From assembly GCF_018494085.1 (NCBI RefSeq), contig NZ_JABBFP010000009.1, forward strand, positions 62,001 through 126,000: a DNA stretch of 64,000 nucleotides, read 5' to 3'. Below are positions 1 to 9,217 of the stretch, one piece after another. The translations under genes and the position numbers were made by a program. Each line of letters starts with the position of its first letter. Positions within the stretch are counted from its first letter, which is position 1. The notes below the pieces were generated by a model, which had not been told where the DNA came from, did no database searches, and saw only the letters and a list, made by a program, of their open reading frames with translations. The DNA is from Rosenbergiella collisarenosi (GTDB taxonomy: Bacteria > Pseudomonadota > Gammaproteobacteria > Enterobacterales > Enterobacteriaceae).

Positions 1-1008
1 GTCTGGCTGCGCGAGGAAACGGAGAAACTCAGCAACACCTTGATAAGCTTCTGGTGTCTGACCTTTCAATACCCACAAGCTAGCACCACCGATCATCGCA
101 TTTTGTGGCGCGTCTTTAGCTCCCTGTTGATAAGGCATCGGTGCAACCCCGTAGTCGAATTTAGCAGAATGTTTAATATCGGCTAACGAGCCTGAAGAGG
201 CGGTGATCATTGCGCACTCTCCGGAGTAAAACGCCTTTGTCGGCTCATCCGTACGCCCTAAATAGCTAAAGGTTCCGGCGTTTTTCATACGTGCTAGTTG
301 CTCAATATGTTGCACCTGCAAGGGACCGTTAAAAAGTAGCCGCGCATCTGTACTATCGAAACCATTGTTGGCCGTTGCGACCGGTAGGCCATTCCACGCA
401 CTGAATTCTTCCAACTGAATCCATCCCTGCCACCCGCTACTGTAGCTACAGGTTTGCCCTGCTTTTTTAAGCGCTATCGCGTCTGTCTCGAGTTCTTGCC
501 AAGTAGTGGGTGCCTTATTTGGATCGAGTCCAGCATGCTTAAACGCATCTTTGTTGAAATATAAAACCGGGGTTGAGCTATTGAAGGGTTCTGCAATCAT
601 GTGGCCAGTTTTTGCATCCGAATAATAACTGAGGATAGCAGGAACGAATTGCTTCTCATCTACAGGTGTCTTCGTCTGTCCAAATAATTGCCATGCAGGA
701 ACGATAGCATGTGAGGCCATCATCGTTGCCGTGCCCACCTCGTAAACCTGCAACAGTGCGGGAGGATGCCCCGCACGAATAGCAGCAATACCGGAAGCAA
801 GACTCTGCGAATAATCGCCTTTGTAGACCGGGGAAATATGGTACTGGCTGTGTGTCTGATTAAACCGCTGCGCTAAGCTATTCACCTCAGTGCCAAGTTC
901 GCCTTCCATTGAGTGCCAGAAAGGAATGTCCACTGGATCTGATGCATAAGAGCTGAGCGTTACAAGACAAAGCCCCAGTAAGGAGCGGTGTAGAGAGGTG
1001 CGTAACAT
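1..1008 (-). CDS. ugpB: Glycerol-3-phosphate ABC transporter periplasmic binding protein UgpB (partial, C-terminus off window)
   Basis: Residues 1-336 of a protein that is about 438 residues in E. coli; the reading frame runs open to the window edge. The start at 1008 gives a basic, hydrophobic signal peptide of about 22 residues, then the UgpB-specific stretch [12 protein letters not shown]. Near the edge the conserved [11 protein letters not shown] segment is readable. UgpB captures sn-glycerol-3-phosphate and its diesters in the periplasm for the UgpAEC importer. The gene lies downstream of rpoH on the same strand but behind the rpoH terminator and its own tandem Pho boxes, so PhoB control is expected. 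In E. coli the liv genes separate rpoH from ugpB; they are absent here. Confidence 0.93.
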   Translation of the reverse strand, partial: MLRTSLHRSLLGLCLVTLSSYASDPVDIPFWHSMEGELGTEVNSLAQRFNQTHSQYHISPVYKGDYSQSLASGIAAIRAGHPPALLQVYEVGTATMMASHAIVPAWQLFGQTKTPVDEKQFVPAILSYYSDAKTGHMIAEPFNSSTPVLYFNKDAFKHAGLDPNKAPTTWQELETDAIALKKAGQTCSYSSGWQGWIQLEEFSAWNGLPVATANNGFDSTDARLLFNGPLQVQHIEQLARMKNAGTFSYLGRTDEPTKAFYSGECAMITASSGSLADIKHSAKFDYGVAPMPYQQGAKDAPQNAMIGGASLWVLKGQTPEAYQGVAEFLRFLAQPD

Positions 1009-1055
1009 AGTAATATCCCAATAAGATGCATTAAATGATTACAAATATTGGTCAT

Positions 1056-1112
1056 TACCATGACAGTAAAAAAAGACAGAAATAGAACAGATTAATGACA
1101 GTTTCGTGACAG
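1056..1112 (-). promoter_or_regulatory. Tandem Pho boxes upstream of ugpB
   Basis: Read on the minus strand there are four consecutive 11-bp units beginning CTGTCAC, CTGTCAT, CTGTTCT and CTGTCTT, then a fifth CTGTCAT unit after a 2-bp offset. The first two together (CTGTCACGAAACTGTCAT) match the 18-bp PhoB consensus almost exactly. The array lies 48 bp or more upstream of the ugpB start and probably replaces the -35 element. Confidence 0.85.
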
Positions 1113-1127
1113 GTATTATTGAGACAT

Positions 1128-1158
1128 AAAAAAAGGAGATGACTTAGCATCTCCTTTT
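1128..1158 (-). terminator. Rho-independent terminator of rpoH
   Basis: Perfect 11-bp inverted repeat (1131-1141 with 1148-1158, arm AAAAGGAGATG) with a 6-nt loop. It is followed on the minus strand by a run of T. It lies 17 bp past the rpoH stop codon. Confidence 0.85.
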
Positions 1159-1174
1159 ATCACTACAGGCTTAA

Positions 1175-2032
1175 TTACGCCTCGATGGCGACACGTAATT
1201 TTTTCATCGCGTTCTTTTCAAGCTGACGAACGCGCTCGGCTGAGACACCATATTGGTCAGCCAGTTCCTGCAGGGTGATTTTGTTATCATCATCCAACCA
1301 GCGAGCACGAATGATGTTTTGGCTACGCTCGTCAAGGGTCATCATAGCATCAGTGAGTTTGTCCGCTGCGTGCGAGTCCCAGTTATCTTCTTCGATACCA
1401 TCGGCAAAGTCTGACGTTTTATCTTGAAGATAAAGAGCCGGAACCAGGGATTTACCTTCTGCGTTATCGTCGTCAGACGTTAGATCAAAGGCCATATCCT
1501 GAGCAGACATGCGGGATTCCATCTCGCGTACATCTTTACTGCTCACGCCCAACTCGCGTGCGACCATTTCAACTTCGTCTTGATTAAACCATCCTAAGCG
1601 TTGCTTAGTTTTACGCAAATTGAAGAATAACTTACGCTGTGCCTTGGTTGTCGCAACCTTAACGATTCGCCAGTTACGTAGGACGTACTCATGTATTTCA
1701 GCCTTGATCCAGTGAACGGCAAAGGATACTAGCCTTACCCCGACTTCAGGATTAAAGCGGCGAACGGCTTTCATCAAGCCTATGTTACCTTCCTGAATAA
1801 GATCGGCCTGAGGTAAGCCATAACCTGAATAGTTACGAGCAACGTGAACCACAAACCGCAGATGTGACAGGATCAGCTTTTTCGCTGCATCCAGATCAGA
1901 CTGGTAATGCAGCCGTTCTGCTAATGCTTTTTCCTCTTCGGCCGACAGCATCGGGCAGCCATTGGCAGCTCGGATGTAAGCATCGAGGTTACCTAAAGGA
2001 GCAATAGCTAAAGCTTGCATTTCGTTGGTCAT
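1175..2032 (-). CDS. rpoH: RNA polymerase heat-shock sigma factor RpoH (sigma-32)
   Basis: 285 residues against 284 in E. coli and near-identical through the core. Sigma region 2 (about residues 53-122) includes [19 protein letters not shown]. The RpoH box QRKLFFNLR, specific to sigma-32, is at residues 132-140. Region 4, with the helix-turn-helix [20 protein letters not shown], lies near the C-terminus. RpoH directs core polymerase to chaperone and protease promoters. It is monocistronic, with its own terminator, and the upstream 225 bp holds DnaA-box-like sites. In E. coli rpoH translation is controlled by an mRNA thermosensor over the 5' UTR and early codons; the strong sequence conservation here makes that likely, but I did not fold it. 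Confidence 0.98.
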   Translation of the reverse strand: MTNEMQALAIAPLGNLDAYIRAANGCPMLSAEEEKALAERLHYQSDLDAAKKLILSHLRFVVHVARNYSGYGLPQADLIQEGNIGLMKAVRRFNPEVGVRLVSFAVHWIKAEIHEYVLRNWRIVKVATTKAQRKLFFNLRKTKQRLGWFNQDEVEMVARELGVSSKDVREMESRMSAQDMAFDLTSDDDNAEGKSLVPALYLQDKTSDFADGIEEDNWDSHAADKLTDAMMTLDERSQNIIRARWLDDDNKITLQELADQYGVSAERVRQLEKNAMKKLRVAIEA

Positions 2033-2143
2033 TCAAACCCTCTCAATTAGTTGTGCTGTTCGTCCCTAAAACAGACTTATTACCTTACGCTAGCGTTGTA
2101 GTGTTATCACAAGCAACAAGTGCTATTGGATTAGAACACAAAC

Positions 2144-2175
2144 TTATCCACAGGTTCAATTATTGTTGTGGGTAA
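2144..2175. promoter_or_regulatory. Pair of DnaA boxes in the rpoH promoter region
   Basis: A perfect DnaA box TTATCCACA lies at 2144-2152 on the plus strand. A one-mismatch box (TTACCCACA) lies at 2167-2175 on the opposite strand. In E. coli the rpoH P3/P4 promoters are known to carry DnaA boxes, so conserved replication-linked control of rpoH is the likely meaning. Confidence 0.6.
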
Positions 2176-2257
2176 TTTATTCTAGCGCCTTTCCTTGGTA
2201 TGCCGACAGAGTCGGCCAGATATCAAATAATACTATAGCAAAAAATATTGCGATGCA

Positions 2258-3256
2258 TTAATCCGGTGTAAAACGACGTAAATGCTGAACTGTCGCTAAC
2301 CAAGCAGCAACCCAACCGATCATCGCGGAGACTAATAACAACAATAATGCTTCGTCCCAAGAAAAACCTGACAGATCGAACGAGGCACTGAATACCGATG
2401 CCACATGTGAGACGACAGACTCTAGGCGAAATACCAATATCTCAGAGAAAATCAATGATAGAAATGCGCCAGCGAGTCCAAGCATGGCCCCTCCGTACAC
2501 AAAGGGCCTCAGGATAAACCCATCCGTTGCACCAATTAATTTTTGGACATTGATTGTGTCGCGACGTGAGAAAATGCTCAATCGTACGCTATTGCCAATC
2601 ACAAGGAATACGGCAACGACCATGAGCATACCTATCATCAGTGCGACATGCCCGGCCAACCCTGTTAACGCAGAGAGCCGAGCGAACCAGCTGTCATCCA
2701 TGCGGACTTCGTCGATACCATTTATTTTGGTAATTCGGTCGCGCAAGGTATTCATCGTGTCAGTATTCTGGAAATCTAATTTTGGGGTGACAACCGCCAC
2801 TGCCGGGAGCGGATTTTGCTCAAGCATATCCATCGCGCCACCGAAGCCGGACCAATTACGGAACTCGCTTAAGCTTTCTTCGCGAGAAAGGTAGTCAACG
2901 TGCTGCACGCCTTCCAGCTGTTTAAGCTGCTGCGTCACGTTTTCGGCAGCGTTGTCATCTAAAGTTTTAGAGAGATAAACCGTTAATTGTGGTGCCGGGT
3001 ACCATTGTTTGGCGGCCTGGTCAACGTTCTTCCACACAATGTAGCACACGCTCGGTAATGTTAATGAAATAGCGATAACGGTCACCGTCAGAAGCGTAGC
3101 TAGGGGCTGGCGCAGCATATCCGACAGCATTCCTCGCCATGCATAGTGTAATTGTTCTTGCCATCCGCCACGTAATGCGCGTTGCTTAGAAACTTTCTTC
3201 TGTCTCGGTGCTCCCGGTTTTTTCAGGCGCTTATTCAATTTATTAACCGCTTTCAT
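2258..3256 (-). CDS. ftsX: Cell division protein FtsX
   Basis: 332 residues. It has a basic cytoplasmic N-terminus, a first membrane helix around residues 54-74, a large periplasmic loop (about 75-200) and three more membrane helices in the C-terminal third, the standard FtsX topology. FtsX pairs with FtsE in the inner membrane and relays ATP hydrolysis to periplasmic amidase activation through EnvC, which is also encoded in this window (49161-50462). Its start overlaps the ftsE stop by 4 bp, so the two are translationally coupled. Confidence 0.96.
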   Translation of the reverse strand: MKAVNKLNKRLKKPGAPRQKKVSKQRALRGGWQEQLHYAWRGMLSDMLRQPLATLLTVTVIAISLTLPSVCYIVWKNVDQAAKQWYPAPQLTVYLSKTLDDNAAENVTQQLKQLEGVQHVDYLSREESLSEFRNWSGFGGAMDMLEQNPLPAVAVVTPKLDFQNTDTMNTLRDRITKINGIDEVRMDDSWFARLSALTGLAGHVALMIGMLMVVAVFLVIGNSVRLSIFSRRDTINVQKLIGATDGFILRPFVYGGAMLGLAGAFLSLIFSEILVFRLESVVSHVASVFSASFDLSGFSWDEALLLLLVSAMIGWVAAWLATVQHLRRFTPD

Positions 3257-3915
3257 TCCTCGCCCCTGTATAACCGACCTTGGTTGAGATTCATTACGTT
3301 GTAGTTACGCCGTTCAATGAGGGAGATGTCGTGCGTCGCCATCAATACCGTCACACCGACCCGGTTAAATTCTTCAAATAAGCGAAGGATATCTTCTGAA
3401 AGCGCATGATCTAAGTTACCCGTAGGTTCATCCGCAAGCAGTAAGGCGGGTTTGTTAACCACTGCTCGCGCTATCCCTACACGCTGTTGCTCACCGCCTG
3501 AAAGTTGAATTGGGAAATTCCTCGCTTTATCAAGCAGCCCCACTTTATCCAGTGCTGCGGAGACACGCCGCCGAATATCTTCTTCACTGGCCCCAGAAAT
3601 AATGAGGGGGATCGCGATGTTGTCATAGACGGTACGATCCATTAATAGATGGTGATCTTGAAAGATCATACCGATTTGACGACGTAAGAACGGAATTTCA
3701 CTGTTTTTAAGGCGAGTGATGTTATGCCCGCTAAACCAGATTTGCCCGGCGCTCGGTCTTTCAATACCGCAAATTAGCTTTAGTAATGTACTTTTACCCG
3801 CACCAGAATGCCCGGTTAGAAATGCCATTTCTCCTTGGCGTAAATGAAAATCCACGCCCTGAAGGGCCTGACGCCCTCCTAAATAAGCTTTACTGACCTC
3901 TTCAAAGCGAATCAT
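3253..3915 (-). CDS. ftsE: Cell division ATP-binding protein FtsE
   Basis: 220-residue ABC ATPase with Walker A GHSGAGKS at residues 35-42, signature LSGGEQQR around 139 and Walker [13 protein letters not shown] around 160. Length and sequence match the enteric FtsE. It forms the FtsEX complex that regulates septal peptidoglycan hydrolysis. It is the middle gene of the ftsY-ftsE-ftsX operon, 4 bp after ftsY. Confidence 0.97.
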   Translation of the reverse strand: MIRFEEVSKAYLGGRQALQGVDFHLRQGEMAFLTGHSGAGKSTLLKLICGIERPSAGQIWFSGHNITRLKNSEIPFLRRQIGMIFQDHHLLMDRTVYDNIAIPLIISGASEEDIRRRVSAALDKVGLLDKARNFPIQLSGGEQQRVGIARAVVNKPALLLADEPTGNLDHALSEDILRLFEEFNRVGVTVLMATHDISLIERRNYNVMNLNQGRLYRGEE

Positions 3916-3919
3916 TCCG

Positions 3920-5326
<1,407 letters not shown>

Positions 5327-5549
5327 TGTTAGACAATGCTCCTTGCCAAGGCCGCCCAGAACGCTTGTCTGGAACAGATGCCACTGAAAATTATTTGTAT
5401 CACTCAGTAATAAACTACTGCCATACTGCGACACTAATGGGATAATGGTTTATTCTACCATTTAACACGTACTGCATCACAGTTCCGATTCTGCGTTTAT
5501 TCGGCGGTAAGCAGTAAAATTTAGTAATAAACCAATGTAAGTATAAACT

Positions 5550-6125
5550 ATGAGCAAATCGGCAGGAAAAATTGGGCAAATACGGATTATTGGCGGGCAA
5601 TGGCGCGGCCGTAAATTGTCTGTGCTTAACAGCGAAGGACTAAGGCCTACTACCGATCGTGTCCGTGAGACCTTGTTTAATTGGTTGGCGCCATGGCTCC
5701 CCGAGGCCAATTGCTTGGATTGTTATGCAGGGAGTGGGGCTTTAGGTATCGAGGCGCTATCGCGCTACGCAGCAGAAGTTACTTTACTAGAGAAAGATGC
5801 ACATGTTGCTCGGCAACTTGAGCAAAATATACAAGTGCTTAAAACAAAGAATTTAACCCTACATCGCACAGATACTCTGCAATTCCTTGCTCAATCGACA
5901 CCTAGTGCTCCGTTCAATATCGTCTTTATTGATCCCCCTTTCCGACGGGGTCTTTTAGAACACACGATAGAATTATTGGAAACTCAACAGTGGTTAGCTG
6001 ATGACGCAGTGATTTATACCGAGAATGAAGTCGAGCAAGGGACGCCGAAAGTCCCGAACAACTGGACCTTGTATCGAGAGAAAGCCGCTGGCCAAGTTTG
6101 CTACCGTCTTTACCATCGCCAGTAA
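5550..6125 (+). CDS. rsmD: 16S rRNA m2G966 methyltransferase RsmD
   Basis: 191 residues, close to the 198 of E. coli. The SAM-binding Rossmann motif DCYAGSGALGIEAL lies around residues 57-70 and the catalytic DPPF motif around residue 129. The N-terminal GGQWRGRKL segment, which contacts rRNA, is typical of the family. RsmD methylates N2 of G966 in 16S rRNA in the assembled 30S subunit. It is divergent from ftsY, as in E. coli, with yhhL 15 bp downstream. Confidence 0.96.
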   Translation: MSKSAGKIGQIRIIGGQWRGRKLSVLNSEGLRPTTDRVRETLFNWLAPWLPEANCLDCYAGSGALGIEALSRYAAEVTLLEKDAHVARQLEQNIQVLKTKNLTLHRTDTLQFLAQSTPSAPFNIVFIDPPFRRGLLEHTIELLETQQWLADDAVIYTENEVEQGTPKVPNNWTLYREKAAGQVCYRLYHRQ

Positions 6126-6140
6126 CCAAGGGAGATTGCT

Positions 6141-6410
6141 ATGTTAATTAATGCTGGCCGAGCTGTAATGTTATTTATTTGGGCTGTTTTATTACTTAAT
6201 TTAATTCATCCTGCAACCAAACCTTTAAAATACTTTATAGATGTCGCTCTTATTTTCATGGTCGTCATGCATGGATTACAATTAGTGTTATTAAAATCTA
6301 CTCAAATGGGATCTGCGCCTAAGCTATCGAGAAAGGACCAGATAAGAATATTTATTTTTGGTGTTTTCGAATTACTCTCTTGGCAAAAGAAAAATTTCCC
6401 TAAACAGTAA
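6141..6410 (+). CDS. yhhL: DUF1145 family inner membrane protein YhhL
   Basis: 89 residues with two predicted membrane helices (about 7-27 and 34-54) and a basic C-terminus. Size, position directly after rsmD and the N-terminal NAGRAVMLFIWAVLLLN pattern identify the DUF1145/YhhL family, whose function is unknown. It is co-directional with rsmD behind a GGGAG ribosome site. It ends at a bidirectional terminator facing the microcin-like gene. I do not take it for an immunity protein, because it is a conserved enteric gene in its ancestral place. Confidence 0.88.
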   Translation: MLINAGRAVMLFIWAVLLLNLIHPATKPLKYFIDVALIFMVVMHGLQLVLLKSTQMGSAPKLSRKDQIRIFIFGVFELLSWQKKNFPKQ

Positions 6411-6444
6411 AACTAAAAGAGAGGTCTCCCTCTCTTTTAGTTTT
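6409..6444. terminator. Bidirectional terminator between yhhL and the microcin-like gene
   Basis: Perfect 16-bp inverted repeat (6409-6424 and 6429-6444, arm AAAACTAAAAGAGAGG) with a 4-nt loop and A/T runs on both sides. It serves yhhL from the left and the convergent small gene from the right. Confidence 0.88.
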
Positions 6445-6448
6445 TTAC

Positions 6449-6745
6449 TTACATTTCGCGATATGATGCAATATAAGGCATCGCTTTATCGTAGCCTAAT
6501 ATCCCTCCATACAGAAATCCTCCAATTCCAGCACCGACTGCCGAAGCAGTTAGGCCGACCAACTGCGCAATGCCTCCAACGAGCCAACCACCCGCGCCAC
6601 CATACTTACCACCTACTGCGGCGCCGGTACCGAACCCATCAATAGCACCGACAATAGATCCCCAAAAGGCGCCAGTGAAGTCACCATCGATTAAACCACC
6701 TGCACCCGATACTTTAACCAAATCATTTTGTGAAATTTCTTTCAT
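6449..6745 (-). CDS. Class II microcin-like precursor with double-glycine-type leader and glycine zipper
   Basis: 98-residue precursor behind a strong AAGGAG site. Residues 1-15 (MKEISQNDLVKVSGA) form a double-glycine-type leader with the same length and layout as the microcin V leader, but ending GA. C39-peptidase cleavage after Ala15 would leave an 83-residue peptide with 25 glycines. Glycines 17, 21, 25, 29, 33 and 37 form six GxxxG steps, and a second Gly-rich hydrophobic block follows. There is no Ser-rich siderophore-type tail, so it is not a class IIb microcin. It lies where E. coli has yhhM/yhhN/zntA and has no exporter or immunity gene beside it; the exporter at 33823-37216 is the likely partner. 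Antibacterial action is inference. Confidence 0.75.
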   Translation of the reverse strand: MKEISQNDLVKVSGAGGLIDGDFTGAFWGSIVGAIDGFGTGAAVGGKYGGAGGWLVGGIAQLVGLTASAVGAGIGGFLYGGILGYDKAMPYIASYREM

Positions 6746-7162
6746 ACATTAACTCCTTAATAAGCTACAATATTGGATAAAATTATAAACTTCAAAAAAA
6801 GAATCTATGCATAGAGGTCACAACGTTATTGACGTTGTACGCTAACTCTATACTGAATCAGGTACAATTCAATAAGTTAAAAACTCATTAATTAAATAAT
6901 TATTTGACAAGTATTTTGACACTTCAAATAAAAGGGAATACTACTTAAAAACTAAAAAAAAAGAACAACACCTAAGAAAGGCGTTTGATTTACTAATGGT
7001 AAATTTCTGTCTAATTTATCTTTAATTGATTATCTCTGGAAGGAAAAGCGTAATTGTGGGATGTCATATTATTCTCAAATATGAATAAAAAATAATATTA
7101 GCTATAAAATAGCCATTATTGAAAATAGACAGAGTCAATTTTCAATAATTCATAGGGCTACC
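6746..7162. other. AT-rich intergenic region upstream of the microcin-like gene
   Basis: 417 bp with no reading frame longer than about 10 codons that has a ribosome site. It contains a perfect 10-bp palindrome CTATGCATAG (6805-6814), an inverted repeat ACAACGT/ACGTTGT (6820-6826 and 6832-6838), two direct TTGACA copies (6904-6909 and 6916-6921) and the hairpin after tusA. The composition is much more AT-rich than the flanking genes. The two dyads lie 60-93 bp upstream of the precursor start and are candidate operator sites. Confidence 0.5.
7110..7160 (-). terminator. Long inverted repeat just past tusA (possible terminator)
   Basis: Perfect 12-bp arms ATTATTGAAAAT (7115-7126) and its complement (7138-7149), extended outside by TAGCC/GGGCTA pairing. 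It starts 3 bp after the tusA stop. There is no clean T tract, so termination is plausible but not certain. Confidence 0.45.
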
Positions 7163-7408
7163 CTAGGCGCCTTTTCTTACAAAGAAAGTGTAAGGCGTCT
7201 CCGTAGTGTGTGCGGTAATTAAGGTATGTTCCATAAATTCACAAAATCCTGGAATATCACGCTTAGTCGCGGGATCGTCGGCAATAATTTTGACAACCTG
7301 CCCCTCATCCATACTACGTACCATTTTTCTTACCAGCATTACCGGTTCTGGACAACGTAAGCCTTGAGTATCTAACAAGTGATCGTAATCGTCGGTTTTA
7401 ATGTTCAT
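7163..7408 (-). CDS. tusA: Sulfurtransferase TusA
   Basis: 81 residues from the start at 7408, matching E. coli TusA in length. The active cysteine is in the [12 protein letters not shown] motif around residues 17-28, and [14 protein letters not shown] follows. TusA takes persulfide sulfur from IscS and passes it to TusBCD for tRNA 2-thiouridine synthesis. An upstream in-frame ATG (7462) lacks support. It is divergent from yhhQ, as in E. coli. Confidence 0.94.
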   Translation of the reverse strand: MNIKTDDYDHLLDTQGLRCPEPVMLVRKMVRSMDEGQVVKIIADDPATKRDIPGFCEFMEHTLITAHTTETPYTFFVRKGA

Positions 7409-7568
7409 ACAACGTCTCGTACTTTGAAAATAGATGCAGTGTACTCCGCCGTACGGATGCACACAATTTTAGCCGCCGTGGCAAATTCTAGGTCAATCAC
7501 GATTTGCATAATTGTCCTATATCGGTAAGATGCAGCCCGTTACCTTGCTCTTGAATAAGAGTAAGCCG

Positions 7569-7607
7569 TTTGGGTTCCCTCACCCCATTACACTAAAAAG
7601 GCGCATA
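7569..7607 (+). promoter_or_regulatory. Candidate preQ1-I riboswitch in the yhhQ leader
   Basis: The 33 bases 7569-7601 resemble the preQ1-I aptamer. A P1 5' strand TGGG (7571-7574) precedes the loop TTCCCTC. An ACCCCA segment (7582-7587) supplies the ligand C and the P1 3' strand. An A-rich tail, CACTAAAAAGG, ends in the Shine-Dalgarno bases. CCT (7578-7580) can pair with AGG (7599-7601) to close the pseudoknot and hide the ribosome site 7 bp before the ATG. The call rests on consensus by eye; P1 is only 4 bp. Confidence 0.6.
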
Positions 7608-8270
7608 ATGTATCACTTAAATGATAAGCAGCGGAAAAACCTGCTGTTACCCTTGGCTATTTTCCATCTTCTAATCATCACTTCCAGTAATTATCTGGTG
7701 CAGCTCCCAGTCAGTATCTTCGGGTTTACGACAACATGGGGAGCCTTCAGCTTTCCTTTTATATTTTTAGCCACCGATCTTACTGTGCGTATTTTTGGAG
7801 CGATGGTAGCGCGGAGGGTTATATTTTATGCGATGCTTCCAGCGCTTGTGCTCTCTTTCATCATATCAAGTCTGTTTTATCAAGCCACTTGGCAAGGGTT
7901 CCAGGCTTTGACGACGGCTAATACTGTAGTCATGCGGATCGCTCTAGCCAGTTTCTGTGCCTACATGTTAGGGCAGTTCCTGGATATCTTCGTTTTTAAT
8001 CGCCTTCGACAGGCTAGACAATGGTGGCTTGCCCCGGTTGCTGCAATGTTCTTTGGTAACCTCAGCGACACTTTAGCGTTTTTCTCGATCGCCTTTTTTA
8101 ATAGTAGCGACGCTTTTATGGCTACACATTGGCAAGAAATCGCTGTCGTTGACTATAGTTACAAGGTTTTGATCTGCCTCGTCTTTTTTATTCCTGTTTA
8201 TGGTGTACTCTTAAACACTATTATCAAGCGTTTACTTAGCCCGCGGCAGGTTCACTCTTTTAACCCCTAA
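7608..8270 (+). CDS. yhhQ: Queuosine precursor (preQ0/preQ1) transporter YhhQ
   Basis: 220 residues from the ATG at 7608, where similarity to E. coli YhhQ begins; an upstream in-frame start at 7512 would run through the leader RNA. It has six hydrophobic segments and the family stretches SSNYLVQLPVS, WGAFSFPFIFLATDLTVRIFG and NLSDTLAF. YhhQ imports 7-cyano- and 7-aminomethyl-7-deazaguanine for queuosine in tRNA. A candidate preQ1 riboswitch covers its ribosome site, and a queuosine enzyme (queH) lies 3.6 kb downstream. Confidence 0.95.
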   Translation: MYHLNDKQRKNLLLPLAIFHLLIITSSNYLVQLPVSIFGFTTTWGAFSFPFIFLATDLTVRIFGAMVARRVIFYAMLPALVLSFIISSLFYQATWQGFQALTTANTVVMRIALASFCAYMLGQFLDIFVFNRLRQARQWWLAPVAAMFFGNLSDTLAFFSIAFFNSSDAFMATHWQEIAVVDYSYKVLICLVFFIPVYGVLLNTIIKRLLSPRQVHSFNP

Positions 8271-8370
8271 AATGTTAGGCTGTATAAAAGAGAAATGAAA
8301 TACAATATAGTTTGCAGCAACGTACTCTTACCGCTTTGATTACGACACACATTGTAAGGAACGGACTACT

Positions 8371-8925
8371 ATGCGATATATCACACAATACTTAGGGATA
8401 TTCTTAGTTGTATTAGGTTTGACAGCCTGTGATCAGAAGAAAGAAGACCCTAAACAAGATCAGCAAAGCGCTGCTCAACGTCAGCAGCAGAACATCTCAT
8501 TACTTGATGGAAAGTTAACCTTTAGCCTGCCACAAGACATGAGCGATCAAACCGGTAAACTCGGAACTGAGTCTAACAATATGCACGTCTATGCTAATGG
8601 CAATGGACAACAAGCAGTGATCGTGATTATTGGTGATGAAACGCAACTGTCACTGTCGCAGCTCTCGCAAAAGCTGCAAGATCAGCAACGAAATCGTGAT
8701 CCTCAACTCCAAGTCGTTGCCGATAAGTCGATAATGCTAGGCCATACTCAAGGCCAGCAATTGGACAGCGTCGTATCGACGAATAATCATAGTAACTGGT
8801 CTACAGTAGTCCTTGCTAAGCTAAACAACCAGCTTATTACTCTACAGATTTCGCTTCCGGCTGATAATCAGTCGCAGTCGCAAAGTATTGCCTCTGAGAT
8901 TGTTCAATCAATCGTTATTCATTAG
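8371..8925 (+). CDS. dcrB: Lipoprotein DcrB
   Basis: 184 residues with a lipoprotein signal ending in the lipobox LTAC (Cys20), then a Gln-rich linker and the DcrB domain (LDGKLTFSLPQDM around 45-57). The length matches E. coli DcrB (185). In E. coli it is required for phage C1 and C6 infection and affects envelope lipoprotein maturation. It follows yhhQ as in E. coli, with 100 bp between, and ends in a hairpin at 8931-8961. Confidence 0.93.
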   Translation: MRYITQYLGIFLVVLGLTACDQKKEDPKQDQQSAAQRQQQNISLLDGKLTFSLPQDMSDQTGKLGTESNNMHVYANGNGQQAVIVIIGDETQLSLSQLSQKLQDQQRNRDPQLQVVADKSIMLGHTQGQQLDSVVSTNNHSNWSTVVLAKLNNQLITLQISLPADNQSQSQSIASEIVQSIVIH

Positions 8926-8930
8926 TCCCC

Positions 8931-8961
8931 ATAAGGCCGTATGCGCTGCAAACGGCCTTAT
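8931..8961 (+). terminator. Hairpin after dcrB
   Basis: Perfect 10-bp arms ATAAGGCCGT (8931-8940) and complement (8952-8961), 6 bp past the stop codon. There is no strong T tract after it (TATCTCC), so efficiency is uncertain. Confidence 0.6.
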
Positions 8962-9042
8962 ATCTCCCCTATCACCGGAACACACTTTACGCCCTCCTTA
9001 CCTCAGTAAGAACAGTAGACTTTGTTCAGAAAATGAACCGAA

Positions 9043-9149
9043 TGTGACTTCTATCACATAGATACAGTATACTTAGCCGCTTAATCGTGTATTTGAGCTG
9101 ATAATTGATAGTTACTGATAGATGAAAAACTAACAATATTTCGTATAAT
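9043..9149 (+). promoter_or_regulatory. proP promoter region with CRP site
   Basis: TGTGACTTCTATCACA at 9043-9058 is a perfect TGTGA-N6-TCACA CRP site. It overlaps the -35 position of a -10 TATACT at 9068-9073, the same arrangement as E. coli proP P1, where CRP represses. A second -10 (TATAAT, 9144-9149) preceded by TCG resembles a sigma-S type P2 start. Confidence 0.75.
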
Positions 9150-9217
9150 TTTAGTGCCCACCGGCACAAATTTTCAAAGACCACTTAGCAAATTTCCGTC
9201 ACTGTATAGGTAAATTT

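Noticed and set aside
2484-2894. 136-codon open frame antisense to ftsX
   Set aside because: Lies wholly inside ftsX on the opposite strand, has no ribosome site and low-complexity composition; a shadow frame.
6141-6410. yhhL as the immunity protein of the neighbouring microcin-like gene
   Set aside because: It is small and membrane-bound, but it is the conserved DUF1145 gene in its ancestral place after rsmD and is convergent with the precursor.
6904-6944. Two TTGACA sequences as plus-strand promoters in the yhhL-tusA gap
   Set aside because: The -10 hexamers at correct spacing are poor (AATAAA, TACTAC) and no gene follows on that strand before yhhQ.
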